Shown: positions 8,343-16,008 of the stretch, in pieces
Layout: every line of letters begins with the position of its first letter
Position numbering within the stretch: the stretch's first letter is position 1
From: Palleniella muris
GTDB taxonomy: Bacteria; Bacteroidota; Bacteroidia; Bacteroidales; Bacteroidaceae
Length of the DNA: 64,000 nt
Direction: 5' to 3'
Assembly (NCBI RefSeq): GCF_004792655.1
Contig: NZ_SRZC01000011.1
Span: 1 to 64,000 of the forward strand
The notes under the pieces: model-generated
The model's input: the letters and a program-made list of their open reading frames with translations, nothing else
The model's database searches: none
Told to the model about the DNA's origin: nothing
Translations under genes and position numbers: made by a program

Positions 8343-8540
8343 GCCATGTCGTTTTGCAAGTGTATCTGATTGTTTGCTTTCTTTTTGCCATTAATCCTCT
8401 TTGACACAATGATGTCAGGCATAATGAGTGTGTAGTGTGCTGACAATCAGCGAAAAATAATGCTCTTTGGCGTGATACTTAATTTTCTTTCCCATGCCTA
8501 AAAATATAGGCTAATCTTTCGTTTTTCCAAAAAAATAAGC

Positions 8541-8548
8541 TAATTTTG
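8541..8548 (+). promoter_or_regulatory. Probable -7 element of asparaginase gene
   Basis: TAATTTTG fits the -7 consensus; the best -33 match 20 bp upstream is TTTC (8517-8520). A second, weaker CTAATCTTTCG lies 29 bp upstream. Confidence 0.5.
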
Positions 8549-8636
8549 CAATTAAATAGAGCCTTGCAGGGTGGTAGATTTCGCACAATACACCATGCTG
8601 ACAGCTATGGGATGGCTCTGCAAAAACAGAAAAAAA

Positions 8637-9704
8637 ATGAAAGAAAAGTCAATGACACTGCATAGCTCACTCAAGCGTACCGGACGTGTGCTTCTCGTAT
8701 ACACCGGCGGCACGATAGGTATGGGACACAATCCAAGGACAGGCGCATTGGAGCCGTTGGACTTCAATCATCTGCTGAACGACCTGCCTGAGCTGGAGCA
8801 GATAGAGGCTTCGGTGGACATTTACCAGTTTGCCACACCGATAGACTCCAGTGATATGGACATCACGCCATGGGCAGACATCGTGCGCATCATCTCGGAA
8901 CGGTACGACAAGTATGACGGTTTTGTCATCCTCCATGGCACGGACACCATGGCATACACAGCCTCTGCACTGTCGTTTATGCTCCAGAATCTCACCAAAC
9001 CTGTCATCCTCACCGGCTCGCAGCTGCCGATAGGGCAGTTGCGCACTGACGGAAAGGAGAACCTTATCACAAGTCTTGAACTTGCATCCATAGCCTTTGC
9101 CGACGGAGTGTCGCCGATTCCGGAAGTCTGCATCTATTTCAGCGGTCATCTCCTGCGCGGAAACCGCAGCACGAAGCAGAATGCCGACCAGTTCAATGCC
9201 TTCGAATCGTTCAACTATCCGCACCTCTGCGATGCCGGAGTGAACTTCCGTTTCGCACGGCATCATATCCTCACGCCGGACTTTTCGCAGCCCGTCCGCC
9301 CTCATTTCGAGATGAATCCGAATGTCATAGTGTTCTCCGTGTTCCCCGGAATACAGGAAAGTCTTGTCAATCATCTGCTTAACATACCTGACTTGAAAGG
9401 CATTGTCATGCGCAGTTATGGCTCCGGCAACGCTCCGCAGCGTCCATGGCTTACGAATATCCTAAGGGAAGTGACAGAGCGCGGTATCACTGTGGTGAAC
9501 ATTTCGCAGTGTATGGCAGGACGAGTGGAGATGGGGCGTTACGATGCCGGCTACCACTTGCAGCAGAGCGGTGTGCTTTCAGGCTACGATTCAACGATAG
9601 AAGCCGCTGTGACGAAGCTCATGCACCTCACCGCCCGTCATTCCGACCCGGAGGTTGTGCGTTCGCACATGAGCCGAAGTCTGGCAGGAGAGATAACAAT
9701 TTGA
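8637..9704 (+). CDS. ansA: Type I (cytoplasmic) L-asparaginase
   Basis: Hydrolyses L-asparagine to aspartate and ammonia. The 355-residue protein shows both catalytic threonine motifs: VYTGGTIGMG (residues 21-30) and LHGTDTMAYTAS (99-110), plus the conserved lysine region GSQLPIGQLRTDGKENL. No signal peptide, which separates it from the periplasmic type II enzyme. Start is uncertain: ATG at 8637 (MKEKSMTLH) and 8652 (MTLHSSLKR) both fit, and the frame is open upstream to a GTG at 8571. The product aspartate feeds the same pool that NadX draws on, but the genes are not linked. Confidence 0.92.
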   Translation: MKEKSMTLHSSLKRTGRVLLVYTGGTIGMGHNPRTGALEPLDFNHLLNDLPELEQIEASVDIYQFATPIDSSDMDITPWADIVRIISERYDKYDGFVILHGTDTMAYTASALSFMLQNLTKPVILTGSQLPIGQLRTDGKENLITSLELASIAFADGVSPIPEVCIYFSGHLLRGNRSTKQNADQFNAFESFNYPHLCDAGVNFRFARHHILTPDFSQPVRPHFEMNPNVIVFSVFPGIQESLVNHLLNIPDLKGIVMRSYGSGNAPQRPWLTNILREVTERGITVVNISQCMAGRVEMGRYDAGYHLQQSGVLSGYDSTIEAAVTKLMHLTARHSDPEVVRSHMSRSLAGEITI

Positions 9705-9714
9705 TGCACTATAC

Positions 9715-10185
9715 ATGTTAATTATTAGGATTATGATGAAGACAGACATGCTGAACACCATGGCTTCCCACATGGTTTCCGCCACAAGAAGCAAGGTGTT
9801 GTCACTGTGCGGAGTGGCTTTTCTGCTGTGCTCCGTAACGGTTTCCGCCGACGAGGTGATGACAAAGAATGCCGACGGCACTTATGTCGTGCGCACAACG
9901 ACCATCTGCAACGCCCGCGGGCACCGCAAAGGCACTCCTGTGGAGGTGCATATCAAGAACAATGAGGTAAAGAAAGTGACGGCGTTGAAGAACATGGAGA
10001 CTGTCTCCTATTTCGCACGGATAAGGAAACACCTGCTGCCACTCTATGAGAACCTGAAGGTCAGCAAGGCAAAGAAGCTCGCCGAGAAGCAGAAAGTCGA
10101 TGGCTGCACAGGCGCGACAAGGAGCTTTACGGCAGTGCAGAAGAACATAAAGGCGGCGCTGGACTATTATGAGAAGAACAAATAA
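9715..10185 (+). CDS. Secreted FMN-binding domain protein
   Basis: A 156-residue protein with an N-terminal signal sequence (hydrophobic core LSLCGVAFLLCSVTVSA, likely cleaved after residue 45) and a small FMN-binding domain. The CTGATRSF motif (residues 131-138) matches the S/TGAT[T/S] site where FMN is attached to threonine in RnfG/NqrC-type domains, so Thr135 is the likely attachment residue. ApbE would be needed to add the flavin; it is not in this window. Several Met codons (9715, 9733, 9736, 9748) could be the start. It lies 10 bp after the asparaginase gene, and the pair ends at a strong terminator. Redox partner unknown. Confidence 0.78.
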   Translation: MLIIRIMMKTDMLNTMASHMVSATRSKVLSLCGVAFLLCSVTVSADEVMTKNADGTYVVRTTTICNARGHRKGTPVEVHIKNNEVKKVTALKNMETVSYFARIRKHLLPLYENLKVSKAKKLAEKQKVDGCTGATRSFTAVQKNIKAALDYYEKNK

Positions 10186-10265
10186 TGACTTTTCCGATTG
10201 CTGAAAGGTGGTCTTCCCGCTACGGCAATAGCGCGGTTTCCATGCCGGAATATGATAGAAAGGAC

Positions 10266-10318
10266 AAGAATCTCCATAGCCAAGAGAAGTTTTTATTGGC
10301 TGTGGAGATTCTTTTTTT
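10266..10318 (+). terminator. Strong Rho-independent terminator
   Basis: An 18-bp perfect stem (10266-10283 with 10296-10313) with a 12-nt loop and a T7 tract. Ends the asparaginase/FMN-protein unit. Confidence 0.88.
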
Positions 10319-10448
10319 GTATGGCTGCCGGTTCGGGTTGTCACCCTTGCGCAGTCTTTCGGATAAGGTCTGAAATTATATTGCTGTCCGATAAAACTCC
10401 ACAAGTTGTTGTGAAATCACGTTTTCATACGAAATGTTTCGCATAAAA

Positions 10449-10463
10449 TGTGGCTCCGCCACA
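10449..10463. repeat. Short GC hairpin in intergenic region
   Basis: TGTGG-ctccg-CCACA in otherwise AT-rich DNA, REP-like in shape. The surrounding 790-bp gap (10319-11107) holds no gene I can support; it also contains repeat array B and the arabinofuranosidase promoter. Confidence 0.4.
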
Positions 10464-10729
10464 CTTTACAACGCCCCTCCCTGTTACTGTATGCGAGAAT
10501 AAGGGCTTGTCACAACTGAAACAGATGAATGATAATGTGTTGTATCTGTTTGCCGGATAGCAATAATAAAATTAGAAAACTCACGCTGTTTTTGCTCTCT
10601 GAGAATCGTCTGTAGATTTTTTGAAAAGGAAAAGTTGTGAAATCGTGAAAATTTTGCTCTTTTGCTATTCTTTTGTAAATCAATGTATTATATTGTTTTA
10701 CTGTGTTTTTCTATACAAAAAACACAGCA

Positions 10730-10832
10730 TTTCGTTACCATTGAGTGCGTAAATCATTATCATTTCCACTGCAAAACGTTATCATTTCCATTGCAAACGG
10801 TAACTGTTGGCAGTGTGAAGTGTTACCTTTGA
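10730..10832. repeat. 22-bp-period repeat array B
   Basis: Five degenerate GTTACC-like cores begin at 10734, 10756, 10778, 10800 (inverted, GGTAAC) and 10822, an exact 22-bp period. Spacers are TGCAAA-rich. Lies about 270 bp upstream of the arabinofuranosidase start. Confidence 0.85.
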
Positions 10833-11052
10833 CATTGTCAAGCATGATTTTTCGCCTGAAGAACGCATATTTTTCCCGTTATGATAAATAGAGCATTAGA
10901 AAACTCATGTAATATTTTCGTACGCATACAATTCTGTGGTAATAGCGCATTTGTTGCCCAATGATGTGACAGAAAAAGAGGAAAAACATGGTAATAGGGT
11001 AGGAAAACTGATTTTTTTGCCACAGAAAGAAGCGTTTCTCAAATATATTGTG

Positions 11053-11060
11053 TAATTTTG
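11053..11060 (+). promoter_or_regulatory. Probable -7 element of arabinofuranosidase gene
   Basis: TAATTTTG fits the -7 consensus and lies 48 bp upstream of the ATG. No good -33 TTTG at the usual distance. Confidence 0.5.
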
Positions 11061-11107
11061 CACTTTGAGAGCAGATTCTAAACAAATAACACTTAACTAT
11101 ACAGAAA

Positions 11108-12697
11108 ATGAAGAAACAAGTAATCACAGCAATGATGTTTGCTGCTTTTCTCTCCCCTGCGACGGCGCAGGATGTCACTGTAACTGTACACGCGGGACAG
11201 GGAAAGGAGAAAATCCACAAGGAGATTTACGGACAGTTTGCGGAGCATCTTGGCACATGCATCTATGGCGGACTGTGGGTAGGACCGGAGTCAGAAATCC
11301 CTAACGAGGACGGTTACCGCACGGATGTGCTCAATGCGCTGAAGAATCTCAGTGTGCCGGTGCTGCGCTGGCCGGGCGGTTGCTTTGCCGATGAGTACCA
11401 TTGGATGGACGGCATAGGACCGAAAAGCCAACGTCCGAAGATGCAGAACAACAACTGGGGTGGCACAATCGAGGACAATTCTTTCGGCACTCACGAGTTC
11501 CTCAACCTTTGCGAGAAGCTCGGTTGTGAGCCTTACATCAGCGGAAACGTGGGCAGCGGCACTGTCGAGGAACTTGCAAAGTGGGTGGAATACATGACGA
11601 GTGACGGCGATACTCCTATGGCGAAGCTGCGCCGCCAGAACGGTCGCGACAAGGCTTGGAAGGTGAAGTATCTCGGAGTGGGTAACGAGAGTTGGGGCTG
11701 CGGTGGCAACATGCGTCCGGAATACTACAGTGACCTCTACCGCCGTTATTCCGTTTATTGTCGCAATTATGACGGAAACCGGCTCTATAAGATTGCCTCA
11801 GGAGCAAGCGACTACGACTACAAATGGACGGAAGTGCTGATGAACAATGTGGGACAGAGGATGGACGGCTTGTCACTCCACTACTACACCGTCTCCGGAT
11901 GGAACGGAAGCAAAGGCTCTGCGACAAAGTTTGACAATGACCAGTACTATTGGACGCTGGGCAAATGCCTTGAAATCGAGGATGTCATAAAGAAGCATTG
12001 CGCCATCATGGACAAGAAAGACCCGAAAAAGAAGATAGGTCTCCTTGTCGATGAGTGGGGCACATGGTGGGACGAAGAGCCGGGCACGGTCAGCGGACAC
12101 CTCTTCCAGCAGAATGCCATGCGTGACGCTTTCGTGGCAGCACTCACGCTCAACGTGTTCCACAAGTACACCGACCGTGTGCGTATGGCTAACATTGCGC
12201 AGGTCGTGAACGTGCTCCAGTCAATGATTCTAACCGACACAAAGGGCAAGGGTCACATGGTCCTTACTCCGACCTACCACGTTTTCGAGATGTACAAGCC
12301 GTTCCAGGAGGCTACATTCCTTCCTTCTGACCTGAACTGCAACGTGATGAAGGTGCGTCACGACATGAATAAGGACATGGACGAAAGCAACGAAAAAGGC
12401 TATCGCAACCTTGAGGAGATGAGTGTCTCTGCTGCGAAGACCGCTGACGGCAGCATCGTTATCGCCCTTGCCAATGTGAATCTTGACAAGAAGCGTGAGG
12501 TGGCTATCAACCTTGACGGTGCGAAAGCCTCAAAGGTGGAAGCACGCATCCTTGCTTGCAAGAACATCGGCGACTACAACGACTTTGACAATCCGGAGCG
12601 TGTGAAGCCTGCTGCGTTCAAGGATGTAAAGCTCAAGAACGGCAAACTGACCGTCAAGATGCCTGAGAAGTCTATCGTGGTGATGACGGTGAAGTAA
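11108..12697 (+). CDS. Secreted GH51 alpha-L-arabinofuranosidase
   Basis: Removes terminal arabinofuranose from arabinan or arabinoxylan side chains. The 529-residue protein has a signal peptide ending near ATAQ (residue 21), so it acts in the periplasm or outside. A GH51 (beta/alpha)8 barrel follows: GQFAEHLG (42-49), [14 protein letters not shown] (86-99), the acid/base Glu194 in [11 protein letters not shown] and the nucleophile Glu316 in [13 protein letters not shown]-terminal beta-sandwich closes the protein. No SusCD pair is adjacent, so it may act on oligosaccharides taken up by another locus. It is followed by a terminator, hence monocistronic. Confidence 0.95.
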   Translation: MKKQVITAMMFAAFLSPATAQDVTVTVHAGQGKEKIHKEIYGQFAEHLGTCIYGGLWVGPESEIPNEDGYRTDVLNALKNLSVPVLRWPGGCFADEYHWMDGIGPKSQRPKMQNNNWGGTIEDNSFGTHEFLNLCEKLGCEPYISGNVGSGTVEELAKWVEYMTSDGDTPMAKLRRQNGRDKAWKVKYLGVGNESWGCGGNMRPEYYSDLYRRYSVYCRNYDGNRLYKIASGASDYDYKWTEVLMNNVGQRMDGLSLHYYTVSGWNGSKGSATKFDNDQYYWTLGKCLEIEDVIKKHCAIMDKKDPKKKIGLLVDEWGTWWDEEPGTVSGHLFQQNAMRDAFVAALTLNVFHKYTDRVRMANIAQVVNVLQSMILTDTKGKGHMVLTPTYHVFEMYKPFQEATFLPSDLNCNVMKVRHDMNKDMDESNEKGYRNLEEMSVSAAKTADGSIVIALANVNLDKKREVAINLDGAKASKVEARILACKNIGDYNDFDNPERVKPAAFKDVKLKNGKLTVKMPEKSIVVMTVK

Positions 12698-12734
12698 CTT
12701 TTCACTTGGTAAGTGAAGGCGAAAGACAATCCTT

Positions 12735-12773
12735 ATCGGCTGGCATTTCTGCAGAAGTGTCAGCCGATTTTTC
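12735..12773 (+). terminator. Terminator of arabinofuranosidase gene
   Basis: ATCGGCTG (12735-12742) pairs with CAGCCGAT (12761-12768), with further G-T-tolerant pairing inward, then TTTTT. Confidence 0.75.
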
Positions 12774-12790
12774 TGCAAACTGTCATGCCT

Positions 12791-12873
12791 TATCTCCGGA
12801 AAAGTGTGTTAAAACCCTGAATTTATCTCCGGAAAAATGTAGTGATTGTACGTTTTTATCTCCAAAAAAGTGT
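12791..12873. repeat. Three-copy direct repeat, 33-bp period
   Basis: TATCTCCGGAAAAGTGT and close variants start at 12791, 12824 and 12857, exactly 33 bp apart. The third copy runs into the -7 box TAATTTTG (12873-12880) of the DUF3791/DUF3990 genes, so a bound protein would cover the promoter. The repeats are open in one plus-strand frame but that peptide is just the repeat translated. Confidence 0.85.
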
Positions 12874-12880
12874 AATTTTG
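12873..12880 (+). promoter_or_regulatory. -7 element of the DUF3791/DUF3990 unit
   Basis: TAATTTTG, 29 bp before the first ATG at 12910. The region where the -33 box should lie is occupied by the third repeat copy. Confidence 0.6.
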
Positions 12881-12909
12881 CGGCATTAAAAACTCAAAAC
12901 CAATAGTTT

Positions 12910-13128
12910 ATGACGCGGGAACATGTAGAATATATAACGGCAGTAATAGGGACGCTCTCTTTGATGTTGGGAGTTTCTTCGTCATGTATATACAATCGTA
13001 TAAACGCTGCAGGGATAATTGATGGCTATTTGGTAAAATGTTATGATGTGCTTCATACCTTCAGCCTTGAATATGTAGCGCAGGATATTATTGATATAAT
13101 GAAAAGGAAAGGGCTTGAGATATGTTAG
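12910..13128 (+). CDS. DUF3791 domain protein (first copy)
   Basis: A 72-residue helical protein matching the DUF3791 pattern: an N-terminal helix (YITAVIGTLSLMLG), a Y-rich turn, and YLVKCYDVLHTFSLEYVAQDI. Function of the family is not established. It overlaps the next gene by 7 bp and sits in a three-gene unit with a DUF3990 protein and a second DUF3791 protein. By size and position it is a candidate antitoxin; this is inference. The unit is preceded by a 33-bp-period repeat array overlapping its promoter. Confidence 0.8.
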   Translation: MTREHVEYITAVIGTLSLMLGVSSSCIYNRINAAGIIDGYLVKCYDVLHTFSLEYVAQDIIDIMKRKGLEIC

Positions 13129-13598
13129 TTTATCACACATCCGACGTTATGTTAACGGCTCCTGACACTGTTCATTCTCGTAGAAACCTTGACATTGGCA
13201 AAGGATTTTATACGACACGGCTGAAAGAGCAGGCTGTAAAATACGGGGAACGGTTTCTTGTGCTTGGAAAAGATGCTTATTTGCATACTTTCGAATATGC
13301 TCCATGTTTGAGTATGAGGATAAAAATCTTTGACAGTTACGATGAAGAATGGTTGCGTTTCGTTTGCAGTTGCCGTAAAGGAGGAACAGAATATGGACAG
13401 TTTGACATTATTGAAGGCGGTGTTGCAAATGACAAAGTATATAGAACTGTGGATTTTTTCATGGCAGGCATATACACATTGGAACAAGCCCTTCAGCAGT
13501 TGGTTTACCATAAGCCAAACCATCAAATATGCTTCATAACGCAGAATGCGATAGATGTATGTCTGAGATTGTCGGATTGCAGAAAGATTAATATTTAG
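13122..13598 (+). CDS. DUF3990 protein, possible ADP-ribosyltransferase-fold toxin
   Basis: A 158-residue DUF3990 protein. Three spaced motifs resemble the H-Y-Q/E triad of ADP-ribosyltransferase folds: VYHTSD with His5, IGKGFYTT with Tyr30, and NHQICFIT with Gln135. I recall that this family has been placed near ADP-ribosyltransferases by comparative analysis, but no activity can be read from sequence. It is flanked on both sides by DUF3791 proteins with short overlap or 3-bp spacing, the layout of a toxin between two small partners. Cytoplasmic; no signal or membrane segment. Confidence 0.78.
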   Translation: MLVYHTSDVMLTAPDTVHSRRNLDIGKGFYTTRLKEQAVKYGERFLVLGKDAYLHTFEYAPCLSMRIKIFDSYDEEWLRFVCSCRKGGTEYGQFDIIEGGVANDKVYRTVDFFMAGIYTLEQALQQLVYHKPNHQICFITQNAIDVCLRLSDCRKINI

Positions 13599-13601
13599 AT
13601 T

Positions 13602-13808
13602 ATGAGTACAACAGACCGTTTGACATTGGACATGAAGTATGCAAGAATTATAGAACTATTGTCCGTAAAAGTGGGCATTTCTTATAGTGATGCTATGAAT
13701 ATGTTTTATAATTCTTCACTTTTTGAACTGATAGACAAAGGCATTGCAGAGCTTCATTGCCGTAGTGACTTGTATTTGGCAGAGGAAATAATCCGCATGG
13801 ATAAGTAA
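13602..13808 (+). CDS. DUF3791 domain protein (second copy)
   Basis: A 68-residue protein with the other DUF3791 consensus (YARIIELLSVKVGISYSDAMNMFY, then LFELIDKGIAELHCRSDLYLAEEI). It starts 3 bp after the DUF3990 stop and is certainly co-transcribed. It diverges from the first DUF3791 copy, which suggests separate roles. The unit ends at a strong inverted repeat at 13872-13912. Confidence 0.8.
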   Translation: MSTTDRLTLDMKYARIIELLSVKVGISYSDAMNMFYNSSLFELIDKGIAELHCRSDLYLAEEIIRMDK

Positions 13809-13871
13809 CATGGGTTATAGAAGCCCGTTCTCGGAGGAACTGTAATTTGAGATTACTGAGTGTAAAAAGAT

Positions 13872-13912
13872 ACCGAGGCTGTGTCACAATGCTAAAGTGA
13901 CACAGCCTCGGT
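13872..13912. terminator. Bidirectional terminator-like inverted repeat
   Basis: A 16-bp perfect stem (ACCGAGGCTGTGTCAC and its complement) with a 9-nt loop between convergent genes. On the minus strand it is followed by TATCTTTTT, on the plus strand by a weaker T-rich stretch. A second small hairpin (TGTTTTCCC / GGGAAAACA, 13962-13990) lies just after the stop of the minus-strand gene. Confidence 0.7.
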
Positions 13913-13993
13913 GTTGTATTTTACAGTGTTGTTTAGTGTTAAAAGGGGTGTTTCTTAACGCTGTTTTCCCGATAGGTTCATGGGAAAACACCA

Positions 13994-15901
13994 TTACCAT
14001 TCAAGCACAAGGGCTTGGCGCGGACGCAGTTCAAGGTCGGTGGAAAGGTTGTAGTAGCGGCCTGTGAGCACATCCTTTACCTTTTGGGCGTTACCAATCA
14101 CCTCGGCATAACGCTTTACCGGCATTGTGGCAGACTTGCGTGTGCCGTTGAGGATTGTCATTACGGTGCGTCCGTTGTGGGTTCTTGCTATGACATAGAT
14201 GCCGTTGAATGGGATGAACTGCGTCTGTTTGCCTTTGATGATGACATCGTTGCCCTGACGCCAATGCAAGAGGTGGCTGAGCCAGTTGAACATAGCGTTC
14301 TCCTGCTTTGTGCGTCCTTCGGCAGTGAAGGCATTGCGAGTGTCGCCTTCAAATCCTCCCGGGAAGTCCTTGCGCACATTGCCGTCTGTCACAGACTTTG
14401 TGCCATTCATGAGAATCTCTGTGCCGTAGTACAACTGCGGAGTGCGGTTGACGGTCAGAAGCAAGGCGAGAGCCTGCTTGAGGGCTACGGTGTCGCATCC
14501 TTCTCCAAGGAAACGGTCGGTGTCGTGGTTCTCGATGAACGCCATCACGCTTGAAGGGTTAGGGTAGAGGTAGTCATAAACGAAGCTGTTGTAGATGCGG
14601 TTGAAGCCGTTCCACCATGCATCGGTATCCTCTTTCTTAGCCATGTTTATCTTCTCAAAGAAGCTGAAGTCCATTACGGATTTGAGGTTGCTGTTCACCT
14701 TTGCCACCTTGGAATCCTTCTGCCATGCAGCGGTGTATGCAGGTTCTGTCACCCATGTCTCGCCCACAACATTGAAGTTCGGGTACTCGCTGTTAAGTTC
14801 TTTCATCCATGATGCCATAGCCTTTGCGTCGGCATAAGGGTAAGTGTCCATGCGGATGCCGTCGATTCCCACAGTCTCTATCCACCAAACGCTGTTCTGG
14901 ATGAGATACTTCATGACATGGCTGTTGCGCTGGTTGAGGTCAGGCATTGTCGGTACAAACCAACCGTCGACAGTCTCGCTCATGTCAACCTTGCTGGCAT
15001 AAGGGTCAAGCACAGGAGTAAGTTTGTAGCTTGTCTGAAGATATTGTGCGCTTTTCGCTGCCGCCGCCTCGGGAGTCTCACCCTCTTTGACCGACTGAAG
15101 CCATTCCGGCTTGTTGAACCAGTCCTTGGAAGGAATGTCGGAAACCCACGGATGGTCATATCCGCAGTGGTTGAAAATCATGTCCATCACCACCTTCAGC
15201 CCCTTTGTGTGCGCCTCGTCAATCAGCCGGCGGTACTCCTCGTTGGTTCCGAAGCGAGGGTCTACTCTGTAATAGTCTGTTGTGGCATAGCCGTGGTAAG
15301 TGCTGTTGCCATTGTTGTCAGGAGAGTCGTTCTCAAGGACCGGTGTGAACCAGAGTGCTGTCACGCCAAGTTCTGTGAAGTAATCAAGATGTTGGCGTAT
15401 GCCTTCGATGTTGCCACCGTGGCGCAACGAAGGTTTTGTGCGGTCCACGGTGTACTTTGTCTTCATCGGAATTGTGGCACTCTTCTTCTTTGTAGGTGCC
15501 ACTGCCGATGCGAAACGGTCAGGCATGAGCATGTAAAGTACATCGGCATTGGTGAAGCCTTTGCGCTTGTCACCGCTCATTTCGCGCTGTTTCAGTTCGT
15601 ATTTCACCTTCTTTCCAGAGATGTTCAGTGTCATTGTGCCCGGCTGTGCGCCACCGACATTGAGGTAAACAAGAAGATAGTTCGGGCTGTCAAGGCGCAC
15701 AAGGCTGTCAATCTTTACGTTTGGATAATCCACTTTGACATCCGCCGTAGCGATGTCCTTGCCGTAGACCATAAGTTGGAGTGACGGATTCTTCAGTCCG
15801 GCATACCAGTTGGCAGGTTCAATCCTGTCGATTTTCGCTGTCGCTGCTTTCATTGCAAATGTCTGTAACACAAGTGCTGCAAGGAATAATATTCGTTTCA
15901 T
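13994..15901 (-). CDS. susA: GH13 neopullulanase/cyclomaltodextrinase (SusA-like)
   Basis: Hydrolyses alpha-1,4 links in maltooligosaccharides, pullulan or cyclodextrins, probably in the periplasm. The 635-residue protein has a signal peptide (about 19 residues), an N-terminal cyclomaltodextrinase beta-domain (about 25-105), the GH13 barrel beginning VLYMLMPDRF, and a C-terminal beta-domain. Catalytic residues by motif: Asp352 (DGIRMDTY), Glu381 (VVGETW) and Asp460 (FIENHDTDRF). It is the last gene of the minus-strand starch unit, 107 bp after the pullulanase gene with a strong hairpin between them. Called susA for its architecture and position; pullulan specificity is not proven. Confidence 0.9.
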   Translation of the reverse strand: MKRILFLAALVLQTFAMKAATAKIDRIEPANWYAGLKNPSLQLMVYGKDIATADVKVDYPNVKIDSLVRLDSPNYLLVYLNVGGAQPGTMTLNISGKKVKYELKQREMSGDKRKGFTNADVLYMLMPDRFASAVAPTKKKSATIPMKTKYTVDRTKPSLRHGGNIEGIRQHLDYFTELGVTALWFTPVLENDSPDNNGNSTYHGYATTDYYRVDPRFGTNEEYRRLIDEAHTKGLKVVMDMIFNHCGYDHPWVSDIPSKDWFNKPEWLQSVKEGETPEAAAAKSAQYLQTSYKLTPVLDPYASKVDMSETVDGWFVPTMPDLNQRNSHVMKYLIQNSVWWIETVGIDGIRMDTYPYADAKAMASWMKELNSEYPNFNVVGETWVTEPAYTAAWQKDSKVAKVNSNLKSVMDFSFFEKINMAKKEDTDAWWNGFNRIYNSFVYDYLYPNPSSVMAFIENHDTDRFLGEGCDTVALKQALALLLTVNRTPQLYYGTEILMNGTKSVTDGNVRKDFPGGFEGDTRNAFTAEGRTKQENAMFNWLSHLLHWRQGNDVIIKGKQTQFIPFNGIYVIARTHNGRTVMTILNGTRKSATMPVKRYAEVIGNAQKVKDVLTGRYYNLSTDLELRPRQALVLEW

Positions 15902-15935
15902 GTTGTAGGTTATTGGTTTGAGGTCGTTGGTTGTG

Positions 15936-16004
15936 GGTGATAGGTTGTTGGCTTTTGTGGTATTGGATAATGAATTTATAACCTAAAACCAACAACCTGT
16001 CACC
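15936..16004 (-). promoter_or_regulatory. Intercistronic hairpin between pullulanase and susA genes
   Basis: CCAACAACCTGTCACC (15989-16004) pairs with GGTGATAGGTTGTTGG (15936-15951) with one G-T pair; it begins four bases after the pullulanase stop. The flanking DNA repeats AACC/AACAACC motifs. There is no T-run, so partial termination or 3'-end protection is likelier than full termination. Confidence 0.6.
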
Positions 16005-16008
16005 TTTT

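Noticed and set aside
12706..12906. Open frame of 66 codons with repeated LSPEKC units
   Set aside because: It is the 33-bp direct repeat read in frame; 33 is divisible by three. It overlaps the promoter of the next gene and has no other protein-like character.
14918..15784. Long plus-strand open frame of 288 codons inside susA
   Set aside because: It is antisense to a well-supported GH13 enzyme with all catalytic residues; its composition (Cys, His, Val rich) is that of a shadow frame.
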